Shown here piece by piece: positions 36,917 through 49,800 of a stretch of 64,000 nucleotides of DNA (position 1 is its first letter; every line of letters begins with the position of its first letter). Origin of the DNA: Auricularia sp. M13 (lineage: Eukaryota; Basidiomycota; Agaricomycetes; Auriculariales; Auriculariaceae); contig CM073196.1 in the NCBI GenBank assembly GCA_037042915.1, positions 3,596,001-3,660,000 of the forward strand, in the 5' to 3' direction. Under the pieces are notes generated by a model. It was not told the DNA's origin. It searched no databases and worked only from the letters and a program-made list of their open reading frames with translations. Made by a program: the position numbers and the translations under genes.

Positions 36917-37827
36917 CACTGGGCCCGATGACAAGGATATCTCAAGAATTGTTTGAGGATATCGCGCTGTCATTCGGACACTACGCACCAGGATTGCTCA
37001 AGAATCACATGCTGTAATCCTGGTGTGATCCTCAAGCCAATAGTTTGGATAACAGTCCAGGATAGCACGAGGAATTCTTGCTGAAAACCTGGTGAAAACC
37101 TGGTGAGAATTTGTAGATCATATTCAAGGTAGTGTTCCAGGATTTCTCGAAATTTCAGTCTTGCTTTTCCTCGTGCGATCCTTGAGCAACAGATACAACT
37201 TTATTCGAGGAATGTTCGCTGAAAACCTTGTGTAAACCTTGTGAGATACTGTGGTAAATACTTACAGAAATAGACAAGGTTTTCTCAAGGTTTTCTCAGT
37301 GGGTTCCTCGTGGGTTCCTCAAGACTAAATGACAAGATTCGCAAGAAATACGTTCAAGTCACACATGAAGGGGTCCTTGTGTGATTCTTGAGGGGTTGTA
37401 TTGGTTAGTGGTTGAGGATGGCATGGGGAGATACTGAAGAAAACCTCGTGGTGATATTTCACTTTGGTCCCGAGAATGACATGTGGTTTGCAGGATGTGA
37501 ATCTGGAGAAATCCTGAAATGAGAATAAAGGGAGTTGTTTGTTTGCAATGGGAATCCAAGAGCAGAAAGAGTGAGACATCAGGGATGGTGATTGAGAAAT
37601 CCAGGTCATGCGCAAAATGCCGGTCCCAAAATGGAAAATGAAAGATTTCAGAAAGATTGCAAGCACCCAAAGGGGGAGAATTGTTGATGGCACAGCAAGT
37701 TGGAACCCAATGAGGGATTGAATCAGCCAGGGGTACTACTGGGGCCTGAATGGTGTTTTTAAGGGAGAGGAGAGACACAGTGGTGGTTGACACATTGCGG
37801 GTGGCAGTTTCTGTGACAAGCAGTGTC
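36917..37827. repeat. left 911-bp terminal inverted repeat
   Basis: Matches the reverse complement of 51686-52596 over its full length with scattered mismatches, most of them near 37680-37740. The outer ~420 bp are packed with short repeated words: CCTGGTG, ACCTTGTGA, CAAGGTTTTCTCA and TTCCTCGTG. Subterminal repeats of this kind are transposase-binding sites in CACTA elements. A minus-strand frame at 37325-37693 lies within the TIR and is not a plausible gene. The inner ~45 bp resemble part of the satellite monomer. Confidence 0.9.
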
Positions 37828-40800
37828 AAGCACTCTTCCGCACAATCTGTCCTCTTTCCCAATATCAAATCGCATTGCCGAACGCAACAGAATGTTCCTG
37901 GGGTGCGATTGGACCCTGAACCGCGGTTTCTCACTGTCCGAATGTCCGCGGTGGTCGGCGACACAGCGTGGGTGGTGGTTGCTGTGACTCGCAGTGTCAA
38001 GCACTCTGCCGCACAATCTGTCCTGTTTCCCAATATCAAATCGCATTGCGGAACGCGAAAGAATGTTCCAGGGGTGCGATTGGACCCTGAACCGCGGTTC
38101 CTCACTGTCCGAATGTCCGCGGTGGTTGGCGACACAGCGTGGGTGGTGGTTGCTGTGACGCGCAGTGTCAAGCACTCTTCCGCACAATTTGTCCTCTTTC
38201 CCAATATCAAATCGCATTGCCGAACGCAAAAAGTAGATTTCTGGGGTGCGATTGGACCGTGAATCGCGGTTTCTCACAGTCCGAACGTCCGCGGTGGTTG
38301 GCGACACAGCGTGGGTGGTGGTTGCTGTGACGCGCAGTGTCAAGCACTCTGCCGCACAATCTGTCCTCTTTCCCAATATCAAATCGCATTGCGGAACGCA
38401 AAACGTAGATTCCTGGGGTGCGATTGGACCCTGAACCGCGGTTCCTCACAGTCCGAACGTCCGCGGTGGTCGGCAAAACAGCGTGGGTGGTGGTTGCTGT
38501 GACTCGCAGTGTCAAGCACTCTGCCGCACAATCTGTCCTCTTTCCCAATATCAAATCGCATTGCCGAACGCAAAAAGTAGATTTCTGGGGTGCGATTGGA
38601 CCGTGAATCGCGGTTTCTCACAGTCCGAACGTCCGCGGTGGTTGGCGACACAGCGTGGGTGGTGGTTGCTGTGACTCGCAGTGTCAAGCACTCTTCCGCA
38701 CAATCTGTCCTCTTTCCCAATATCAAATCGCATTGCCGAACGCAACAGAATGTTCCTGGGGTGCGATTGGACCCTGAACCGCGGTTTCTCACTGTCCGAA
38801 TGTCCGCGGTGGTCGGCGACACAGCGTGGGTGGTGGTTGCTGTGACTCGCAGTGTCAAGCACTCTGCCGCACAATCTGTCCTGTTTCCCAATATCAAATC
38901 GCATTGCGGAACGCGAAAGAATGTTCCAGGGGTGCGATTGGACCCTGAACCGCGGTTCCTCACTGTCCGAATGTCCGCGGTGGTTGGCGACACAGCGTGG
39001 GTGGTGGTTGCTGTGACGCGCAGTGTCAAGCACTGTTCCGCACAATCTGTCCTCTTTCCCAATATCAAATCGCATTGCGGAACGCGAAAGAATGTTCATG
39101 GGGTGCGATTGGACCGTGAATCGTGGTTTCTCACAGTCCGAACGTCCGCGGTGGTCGGCGACACAGCGTGGGTGGTGGTTGCTGTGACTCGCAGTGTCAA
39201 GCACTCTGCCGCACAATTTGTCCTCTTTCCCAATATCAAATCGCATTGCCGAACGCAAAAAGTAGATTTCTGGGGTCCGATTGGACCCTGAATCGCGGTT
39301 TCTCACTGTCCGAATGTCCGCGGTGGTCGGCGACACAGCGTGGGTGGTGGTTGCTGTGACTCGCAGTGTCAAGCACTCTGCCGCACAATCTGTCCTCTTT
39401 CCCAATATCAAATCGCATTGCGGAACGCGAAAGAATGTTCCTGGGGTGCGATTGGACCCTGAATCGCGGTTTCTCACTGTCCGAATGTCCGCGGTGGTTG
39501 GCGACACAGCGTGGGTGGTGGTTGCTGTGACTCGCAGTGTCAAGCACTCTGCCGCACAATCTGTCCTCTTTCCCAATATCAAATCGCATTGCGGAACGCG
39601 AAAGAATGTTCCTGGGGTGCGATTGGACCCTGAATCGCGGTTTCTCACTGTCCGAATGTCCGCGGTGGTCGGCGACACAGCGTGGGTGGTGGTTGCTGTG
39701 ACTCGCAGTGTCAAGCACTCTGCCGCACAATCTGTCCTCTTTCCCAATATCAAATCGCATTGCGGAACGCGAAAGAATGTTCCTGGGGTGCGATTGGACC
39801 CTGAATCGCGGTTTCTCACAGTCCGAACGTCCGCGGTGGTCGGCGACACAGCGTGGGTGGTGGTTGCTGTGACTCGCAGTGTCAAGCACTCTGCCGCACA
39901 ATCTGTCCTCTTTCCCAATATCAAATCGCATTGCGGAACGCGAAAGAATGTTCCTGGGGTGCGATTGGACCGCGAATTGCGGTTTCTCACTGTCCGAACG
40001 TCCGCGGTGGTCGGCGACACAGCGTGGGTGGTGGTTGCTGTGACTCGCAGTGTCAAGCACTCTGCCGCACAATCTGTCCTCTTTCCCAATATCAAATCGC
40101 ATTGCGGAACGCGAAAGAATGTTCCTGGGGTGCGATTGGACCCTGAATCGCGGTTTCTCACTGTCCGAATGTCCGCGGTGGTTGGCGACACAGCGTGGGT
40201 GGTGGTTGCTGTGACTCGCAGTGTCAAGCACTCTGCCGCACAATCTGTCCTCTTTCCCAATATCAAATCGCATTGCGGAACGCGAAAGAATGTTCCTGGG
40301 GTGCGATTGGACCCTGAATCGCGGTTTCTCACTGTCCGAATGTCCGCGGTGGTTGGCGACACAGCGTGGGTGGTGGTTGCTGTGACTCGCAGTGTCAAGC
40401 ACTCTGCCGCACAATCTGTCCTCTTTCCCAATATCAAATCGCATTGCGGAACGCGAAAGAATGTTCCTGGGGTGCGATTGGACCCTGAATCGCGGTTTCT
40501 CACTGTCCGAACGTCCGCGGTGGTCGGCGACACAGCGTGGGTGGTGGTTGCTGTGACTCGCAGTGTCAAGCACTCTTCCGCACAATTTGTCCTCTTTCCC
40601 AATATCAAATCGCATTGCCGAACGCAAAAAGTAGATTTCTGGGGTGCGATTGGACCGTGAATCGCGGTTTCTCACAGTCCGAACGTCCGCGGTGGTCGGC
40701 GACACAGCGTGGGTGGTGGTTGCTGTGACTCGCAGTGTCAAGCACTCTGCCGCACAATCTGTCCTCTTTCCCAATATCAAATCGCATTGCGGAACGCGAA

Positions 40801-43800
40801 AGAATGTTCCTGGGGTGCGATTGGACCGTGAATTGCGGTTTCTCACTGTCCGAACGTCCGCGGTGGTCGGCGACACAGCGTGGGTGGTGGTTGCTGTGAC
40901 GCGCAGTGTCAAGCACTCTTCCGCACAATTTGTCCTCTTTCCCAATATCAAATCGCATTGCGGAACGCAAAAAGTAGGTTTCTGGGGTGCGATTGGACCG
41001 TGAATCGCGGTTTCTCACCGTCCGAACGTCCGCGGTGGTCGGCGACACAGCGTGGGTGGTGGTTGCTGTGACTCGCAGTGTCAAGCACTCTGCCGCACAA
41101 TCTGTCCTCTTTCCCAATATCAAATCGCATTGCGGAACGCGAAAGAATGTTCCTGGGGTGCGATTGGACCGTGAATTGCGGTTTCTCACTGTCCGAACGT
41201 CCGCGGTGGTCGGCGACACAGCGTGGGTGGTGGTTGCTGTGACTCGCAGTGTCAAGCACTCTTCCGCACAATCTGTCCTCTTTCCCAATATCAAATCGCA
41301 TTGCGGAACGCGAAAGAATGTTCATGGGGTCCGATTGGACCCTGAATCGCGGTTTCTCACTGTCCGAATGTCCGCTCTGGTTGGCGACACAGCGTGGGTG
41401 GTGGTTGCTGTGACTCGCAGTGTCAAGCACTCTGCCGCACAATCTGTCCTCTTTCCCAATATCAAATCGCATTGCGGAACGCGAAAGAATGTTCCTGGGG
41501 TGCGATTGGACCGTGAATCGCGCTTTCTCACTGTCCGAACGTCCGCGGTGGTCGGCGACACAGCGTGGGTGGTGGTTGCTGTGACTCGCAGTGTCAAGCA
41601 CTCTTCCGCACAATTTGTCCTCTTTCCCAATATCAAATCGCATTGCCGAACGCAAAAAGTAGATTTCTGGGGTGAGATTGGACCGTGAATCGCGGTTTCT
41701 CACAGTCCGAACGTCCGCGGTGGTCGGCGACACAGAGTGGGTGGTGGTTGCTGTGACTCGCAGTGTCAAGCACTCTGCCGCACAATCTGTCCTCTTTCCC
41801 AATATCAAATCGCATTGCGGAACGCGAAAGAATGTTCCTGGGGTGCGATTGGACCCTGAACCGCGCTTTCTCACTGTCCGAACGTCCGCGGTGGTCGGCG
41901 ACACAGAGTGGGTGGTGGTTGCTGTGACTCGCAGTGTCAAGCACTCTGCCGCACAATCTGTCCTCTTTCCCAATATCAAATCGCATTGCGGAACGCGAAA
42001 GAATGTTCCTGGGGTGCGATTGGACCCTGAACCGCGCTTTCTCACTGTCCGAACGTCCGCGGTGGTCGGCGACACAGCGTGGGTGGTGTTTGCTGTGACT
42101 CGCAGTGTCAAGCACTCTTCCGCACAATTTGTCCTCTTTCCCAATATCAAATCGCATTGCCGAACGCAAAAAGTAGATTTCTGGGGTGCGATTGGACCGT
42201 GAATCGCGGTTTCTCACAGTCCGAACGTCCGCGGTGGTTGGCGACACAGCGTGGGTGGTGGTTGCTGTGACGCGCAGTGTCAAGCACTCTGCCGCACAAT
42301 CTGTCCTCTTTCCCAATATCAAATCGCATTGCGGAACGCGAAAGAATGTTCCTGGGGTGCGATTGGACCCTGAACCGCGGTTCCTCACTGTCCGAACGTC
42401 CGCGGTGGTCGGCGACACAGCGTGGGTGGTGGTTGCTGTGACTCGCAGTGTCAAGCACTCTGCCGCACAATCTGTCCTCTTTCCCAATATCAAATCGCAT
42501 TGCCGAACGCAAAAAGTAGATTTCTGGGGTGCGATTGGACCGTGAATCGCGGTTTCTCACAGTCCGAACGTCCGCGGTGGTTGGCGACACAGCGTGGGTG
42601 GTGGTTGCTGTGACTCGCAGTGTCAAGCACTCTTCCGCACAATCTGTCCTCTTTCCCAATATCAAATCGCATTGCCGAACGCAACAGAATGTTCCTGGGG
42701 TGCGATTGGACCCTGAACCGCGGTTTCTCACTGTCCGAATGTCCGCGGTGGTCGGCGACACAGCGTGGGTGGTGGTTGCTGTGACTCGCAGTGTCAAGCA
42801 CTCTGCCGCACAATCTGTCCTGTTTCCCAATATCAAATCGCATTGCGGAACGCGAAAGAATGTTCCAGGGTGCGATTGGACCCTGAACCGCGGTTCCTCA
42901 CTGTCCGAATGTCGCGGTGGTTGGCGACACAGCGTGGGTGGTGGTTGCTGTGCGCGCAGTGTCAAGCACTGTTCCGCACAATCTGTCCTCTTTCCCAATA
43001 TCAAATCGCATTGCGGAACGCGAAAGAATGTTCATGGGGTGCGATTGGACCGTGAATCGTGGTTTCTCACAGTCCGAACGCGTCCGCGGTGGTCGGCGAC
43101 ACAGCGTGGGTGGTGGTTGCTGTGACTCGCAGTGTCAAGCACTCTGCCGCACAATTTGTCCTCTTTCCCAATATCAAATCGCATTGCCGAACGCAAAAAG
43201 TAGATTTCTGGGGTCCGATTGGACCCTGAATCGCGGTTTCTCACTGTCCGAATGTCCGCGGTGGTCGGCGACACAGCGTGGGTGGTGGTTGCTGTGACTC
43301 GCAGTGTCAAGCACTCTGCCGCACAATCTGTCCTCTTTCCCAATATCAAATCGCATTGCGGAACGCGAAAGAATGTTCCTGGGGTGCGATTGGACCCTGA
43401 ACCGCGGTTTCTCACTGTCCGAACGTCCGCGGTGGTCGGCGACACAGCGTGGGTGGTGGTTGCTGTGACTCGCAGTGTCAAGCACTCTTCCGCACAATTT
43501 GTCCTCTTTCCCAATATCAAATCGCATTGCCGAACGCAAAAAGTAGATTTCTGGGGTGCGATTGGACCGTGAATCGCGGTTTCTCACAGTCCGAACGTCC
43601 GCGGTGGTCGGCGACACAGCGTGGGTGGTGGTTGCTGTGACTCGCAGTGTCAAGCACTCTGCCGCACAATCTGTCCTCTTTCCCAATATCAAATCGCATT
43701 GCGGAACGCGAAAGAATGTTCCTGGGGTGCGATTGGACCGTGAATTGCGGTTTCTCACTGTCCGAACGTCCGCGGTGGTCGGCGACACAGCGTGGGTGGT

Positions 43801-46800
43801 GGTTGCTGTGACGCGCAGTGTCAAGCACTCTTCCGCACAATTTGTCCTCTTTCCCAATATCAAATCGCATTGCGGAACGCAAAAAGTAGGTTTCTGGGGT
43901 GCGATTGGACCGTGAATTGCGGTTTCTCACTGTCCGAACGTCCGCGGTGGTCGGCGACACAGCGTGGGTGGTGGTTGCTGTGACTCGCAGTGTCAAGCAC
44001 TCTGCCGCACAATCTGTCCTCTTTCCCAATATCAAATCGCATTGCGGAACGCGAAAGAATGTTCCTGGGGTGCGATTGGACCGTGAATCGCGCTTTCTCA
44101 CTGTCCGAACGTCCGCGGTGGTCGGCGACACAGCGTGGGTGGTGGTTGCTGTGACTCGCAGTGTCAAGCACTCTGCCGCACAATCTGTCCTCTTTCCCAA
44201 TATCAAATCGCATTGCGGAACGCGAAAGAATGTTCCTGGGGTGCGATTGGACCGTGAATTGCGGTTTCTCACTGTCCGAACGTCCGCGGTGGTCGGCGAC
44301 ACAGCGTGGGTGGTGGTTGCTGTGACTCGCAGTGTCAAGCACTCTTCCGCACAATCTGTCCTCTTTCCCAATATCAAATCGCATTGCGGAACGCGAAAGA
44401 ATGTTCATGGGGTCCGATTGGACCCTGAATCGCGGTTTCTCACTGTCCGAATGTCCGCTCTGGTTGGCGACACAGCGTGGGTGGTGGTTGCTGTGACTCG
44501 CAGTGTCAAGCACTCTGCCGCACAATCTGTCCTCTTTCCCAATATCAAATCGCATTGCGGAACGCGAAAGAATGTTCCTGGGGTGCGATTGGACCGTGAA
44601 TCGCGCTTTCTCACTGTCCGAACGTCCGCGGTGGTCGGCGACACAGCGTGGGTGGTGGTTGCTGTGACTCGCAGTGTCAAGCACTCTTCCGCACAATTTG
44701 TCCTCTTTCCCAATATCAAATTGCATTGCCGAACGCAAAAAGTAGATTTCTGGGGTGAGATTGGACCGTGAATCGCGGTTTCTCACAGTCCGAACGTCCG
44801 CGGTGGTCGGCGACACAGAGTGGGTGGTGGTTGCTGTGACTCGCAGTGTCAAGCACTCTGCCGCACAATCTGTCCTCTTTCCCAATATCAAATCGCATTG
44901 CGGAACGCGAAAGAATGTTCCTGGGGTGCGATTGGACCCTGAACCGCGCTTTCTCACTGTCCGAACGTCCGCGGTGGTCGGCGACACAGCGTGGGTGGTG
45001 GTTGCTGTGACTCGCAGTGTCAAGCACTCTTCCGCACAATTTGTCCTCTTTCCCAATATCAAATCGCATTGCCGAACGCAAAAAGTAGATTTCTGGGGTG
45101 CGATTGGACCTTGAATCGCGGTTTCTCACAGTCCGAACGTCCGCGGTGGTCGGCAACACAGCGTGGGTGGTGGTTGCTGTGACGCGCAGTGTCAAGCACT
45201 CTTCCGCACAATTTGTCCTCTTTCCCAATATCAAATCGCATTGCCGAACGCAAAAAGTAGGTTTCTGGGGTGCGATTGGACCGTGAATCGCGGTTTCTCA
45301 CCGTCCGAACGTCCGCGGTGGTCGGCGACACAGCGTGGGTGGTGGTTGCTGTGACTCGCAGTGTCAAGCACTCTGCCGCACAATCTGTCCTCTTTCCCAA
45401 TATCAAATCGCATTGCGGAACGCGAAAGAATGTTCCTGGGGTGCGATTGGACCGTGAATCGCGCTTTCTCACTGTCCGAACGTCCGCGGTGGTCGGCGAC
45501 ACAGCGTGGGTGGTGGTTGCTGTGACTCGCAGTGTCAAGCACTCTGCCGCACAATCTGTCCTCTTTCCCAATATCAAATCGCATTGCGGAACGCGAAAGA
45601 ATGTTCCTGGGGTGCGATTGGACCGTGAATTGCGGTTTCTCACTGTCCGAACGTCCGCGGTGGTCGGCGACACAGCGTGGGTGGTGGTTGCTGTGACTCG
45701 CAGTGTCAAGCACTCTTCCGCACAATCTGTCCTCTTTCCCAATATCAAATCGCATTGCGGAACGCGAAAGAATGTTCATGGGGTCCGATTGGACCCTGAA
45801 TCGCGGTTTCTCACTGTCCGAATGTCCGCTCTGGTTGGCGACACAGCGTGGGTGGTGGTTGCTGTGACTCGCAGTGTCAAGCACTCTGCCGCACAATCTG
45901 TCCTCTTTCCCAATATCAAATCGCATTGCGGAACGCGAAAGAATGTTCCTGGGGTGCGATTGGACCGTGAATTGCGGTTTCTCACTGTCCGAACGTCCGC
46001 GGTGGTCGGCGACACAGCGTGGGTGGTGGTTGCTGTGACTCGCAGTGTCAAGCACTCTTCCGCACAATCTGTCCTCTTTCCCAATATCAAATCGCATTGC
46101 GGAACGCGAAAGAATGTTCATGGGGTCCGATTGGACCCTGAATCGCGGTTTCTCACTGTCCGAATGTCCGCTCTGGTTGGCGACACAGCGTGGGTGGTGG
46201 TTGCTGTGACGCGCAGTGTCAAGCACTCTTCCGCACAATCTGTCCTCTTTCCCAATATCAAATCGCATTGCCGAACGCAAAAAGTAGGTTCCTGGGGTGC
46301 GATTGGACCGTGAATCGCGCTTTCTCACAGTCCGAACGTCCGCGGTGGTCGGCGACACAGCGTGGGTGGTGGTTGCTGTGACTCGCAGTGTCAAGCACTG
46401 TTCCGCACAATCTGTCCTCTTTCCCAATATCAAATCGCATTGCCGAACGCAAAAAGTAGGTTCCTGGGGTGCGATTGGACCGTGAATCGCGCTTTCTCAC
46501 TGTCCGAACGTCCGCGGTGGTCGGCGACACAGCGTGGGTGGTGGTTGCTGTGACTCGCAGTGTCAAGCACTCTGCCGCACAATCTGTCCTCTTTCCCAAT
46601 ATCAAATCGCATTGCCGAACGCAAAAAGTAGGTTCCTGGGGTGCGATTGGACCGTGAATCGCGCTTTCTCACTGTCCGTACGTCCGCGGTGGTCGGCGAC
46701 ACAGCGTGGGTGGTGGTTGCTGTGACTCGCAGTGTCAAGCACTCTGCCGCACAATCTGTCCTCTTTCCCAATATCAAATCGCATTGCGGAACGCGAAAGA

Positions 46801-49800
46801 ATGTTCATGGGGTGCGATTGGACCCTGAATCGCGGTTTTTCACTGTCCGAATGTCCGCTCTGGTTGGCGACACAGCGTGGGTGGTGGTTGCTGTGACGCG
46901 CAGTGTCAAGCACTGTTCCGCACAATCTGTCCTCTTTCCCAATATCAAATCGCATTGCGGAACGCGAAAGAATGTTCCTGGGGTGCGATTGGACCGTGAA
47001 TCGCGCTTTCTCACTGTCCGAACGTCCGCGGTGGTCGGCGACACAGAGTGGGTGGTGGTTGCTGTGACTCGCAGTGTCAAGCACTCTGCCGCACAATCTG
47101 TCCTCTTTCCCAATATCAAATCGCATTGCGGAACACGAAAGAATGTTCCTGGGGTGCGATTGGACCGTGAATTGCGGTTTCTCACTGTCCGAACGTCCGC
47201 GGTGGTCGGCGACACAGCGTGGGTGGTGGTTGCTATGACTCGCAGTGTCAAGCACTCTGCCGCACAATCTGTCCTCTTTCCCAATATCAAATCGCATTGC
47301 GGAACGCGAAAGAATGTTCATGGGGTGCGATTGGACCCTGAATCGCGGTTTTTCACTGTCCGAATGTCCGCTCTGGTTGGCGACACAGCGTGGGTGGTGG
47401 TTGCTGTGACGCGCAGTGTCAAGCACTGTTCCGCACAATCTGTCCTCTTTCCCAATATCAAATCGCATTGCGGAACGCGAAAGAATGTTCCTGGGGTGCG
47501 ATTGGACCGTGAATCGCGCTTTCTCACTGTCCGAGCGTCCGCGGTGGTCGGCGACACAGAGTGGGTGGTGGTTGCTGTGACTCGCAGTGTCAAGCACTCT
47601 GCCGCACAATCTGTCCTCTTTCCCAATATCAAATCGCATTGCGGAACACGAAAGAATGTTCCTGGGGTGCGATTGGACCGTGAATTGCGGTTTCTCACTG
47701 TCCGAACGTCCGCGGTGGTCGGCGACACAGCGTGGGTGGTGGTTGCTGTGACTCGCAGTGTCAAGCACTCTGCCGCACAATCTGTCCTCTTTCCCAATAT
47801 CAAATCGCATTGCCGAACGCAAAAAGTAGGTTTCTGGGGTGCGATTGGACCGTGAATCGCGCTTTCTCACAGTCCGAACGTCCGCGGTGGTCGGCGACAC
47901 AGCGTGGGTGGTGGTTGCTGTGACTCGCAGTGTCAAGCACTCTTCCGCACAATCTGTCCTCTTTCCCAATATCAAATCGCATTGCGGAACGCGAAAGAAT
48001 GTTCATGGGGTCCGATTGGACCCTGAATCGCGGTTTCTCACTGTCCGAATGTCCGCTCTGGTCGGCGACACAGCGTGGGTGGTGGTTGCTGTGACTCGCA
48101 GTGTCAAGCACTCTGCCGCACAATCTGTCCTCTTTCCCAATATCAAAACGCATTGCCGAACGCAAAAAGTAGGTTCCTGGGGTGCGATTGGACCGTGAAT
48201 CGCGCTTTCTCACAGTCCGAACGTCCGCGGTGGTCGGCGACACAGCGTGGGTGGTGGTTGCTGTGACTCGCAGTGTCAAGCACTGTTCCGCACAATCTGT
48301 CCTCTTTCCCAATATCAAATCGCATTGCCGAACGCAAAAAGTAGGTTCCTGGGGTGCGATTGGACCGTGAATCGCGCTTTCTCACTGTCCGAACGTCCGC
48401 GGTGGTCGGCGACACAGCGTGGGTGGTGGTTGCTGTGACTCGCAGTGTCAAGCACTCTGCCGCACAATCTGTCCTCTTTCCCAATACCAAATCGCATTGC
48501 CGAACGCAAAAAGTAGGTTTCTGGGGTGCGATTGGACCGTGAATCGCGCTTTCTCACTGTCCGTACGTCCGCGGTGGTCGGCGACACAGCGTGGGTGGTG
48601 GTTGCTGTGACTCGCAGTGTCAAGCACTCTGCCGCACAATCTGTCCTCTTTCCCAATATCAAATCGCATTGCGGAACGCGAAAGAATGTTCATGGGGTGC
48701 GATTGGACCCTGAATCGCGGTTTTTCACTGTCCGAATGTCCGCTCTGGTTGGCGACACAGCGTGGGTGGTGGTTGCTGTGACGCGCAGTGTCAAGCACTG
48801 TTCCGCACAATCTGTCCTCTTTCCCAATATCAAATCGCATTGCGGAACGCGAAAGAATGTTCCTGGGGTGCGATTGGACCGTGAATCGCGCTTTCTCACT
48901 GTCCGAACGTCCGCGGTGGTCGGCGACACAGAGTGGGTGGTGGTTGCTGTGACTCGCAGTGTCAAGCACTCTGCCGCACAATCTGTCCTCTTTCCCAATA
49001 TCAAATCGCATTGCGGAACGCGAAAGAATGTTCCTGGGGTGCGATTGGACCCTGAATCGTGGTTTCTCACAGTCCGAACGTCCGCGGTGGTCGGCGACAC
49101 AGCGTGGGTGGTGGTTGCTGTGACTCGCAGTGTCAAGCACTCTGCCGCACAATCTGTCCTCTTTCCCAATATCAAATCGCATTGCGGAACACGAAAGAAT
49201 GTTCCTGGGGTGCGATTGGACCGTGAATTGCGGTTTCTCACAGTCCGAACGTCCGCGGTGGTCGGCGACACAGCGTGGGTGGTGGTTGCTGTGACTCGCA
49301 GTGTCAAGCACTCTGCCGCACAATCTGTCCTCTTTCCCAATATCAAATCGCATTGCGGAACACGAAAGAATGTTCCTGGGGTGCGATTGGACCGTGAATT
49401 GCGGTTTCTCACTGTCCGAACGTCCGCGGTGGTCGGCGACACAGCGTGGGTGGTGGTTGCTGTGACTCGCAGTGTCAAGCACTCTGCCGCACAATCTGTC
49501 CTCTTTCCCAATATCAAATCGCATTGCCGAACGCAAAAAGTAGGTTTCTGGGGTGCGATTGGACCGTGAATCGCGCTTTCTCACTGTCCGTACGTCCGCG
49601 GTGGTCGGCGACACAGCGTGGGTGGTGGTTGCTGTGACTCGCAGTGTCAAGCACTCTGCCGCACAATCTGTCCTCTTTCCCAATATCAAATCGCATTGCG
49701 GAACGCGAAAGAATGTTCATGGGGTGCGATTGGACCGTGAATCGCGCTTTCTCACTGTCCGAACGTCCGCGGTGGTCGGCGACACAGAGTGGGTGGTGGT

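Noticed and set aside
37325-37693. 122-codon minus-strand frame in the left TIR (its counterpart lies in the right TIR) as a transposase remnant
   Set aside because: Hydrophobic low-information sequence with no catalytic motifs; it overlaps subterminal repeats and is mirrored only because the TIRs are.
38551-40951. Minus-strand open frames of 685 and 571 codons, and overlapping plus-strand frames up to 459 codons, as giant repeat-protein genes
   Set aside because: They are open on both strands at once, follow the 171-bp period, end wherever a 172-bp monomer occurs, and show no signal peptide, domain or intron structure.
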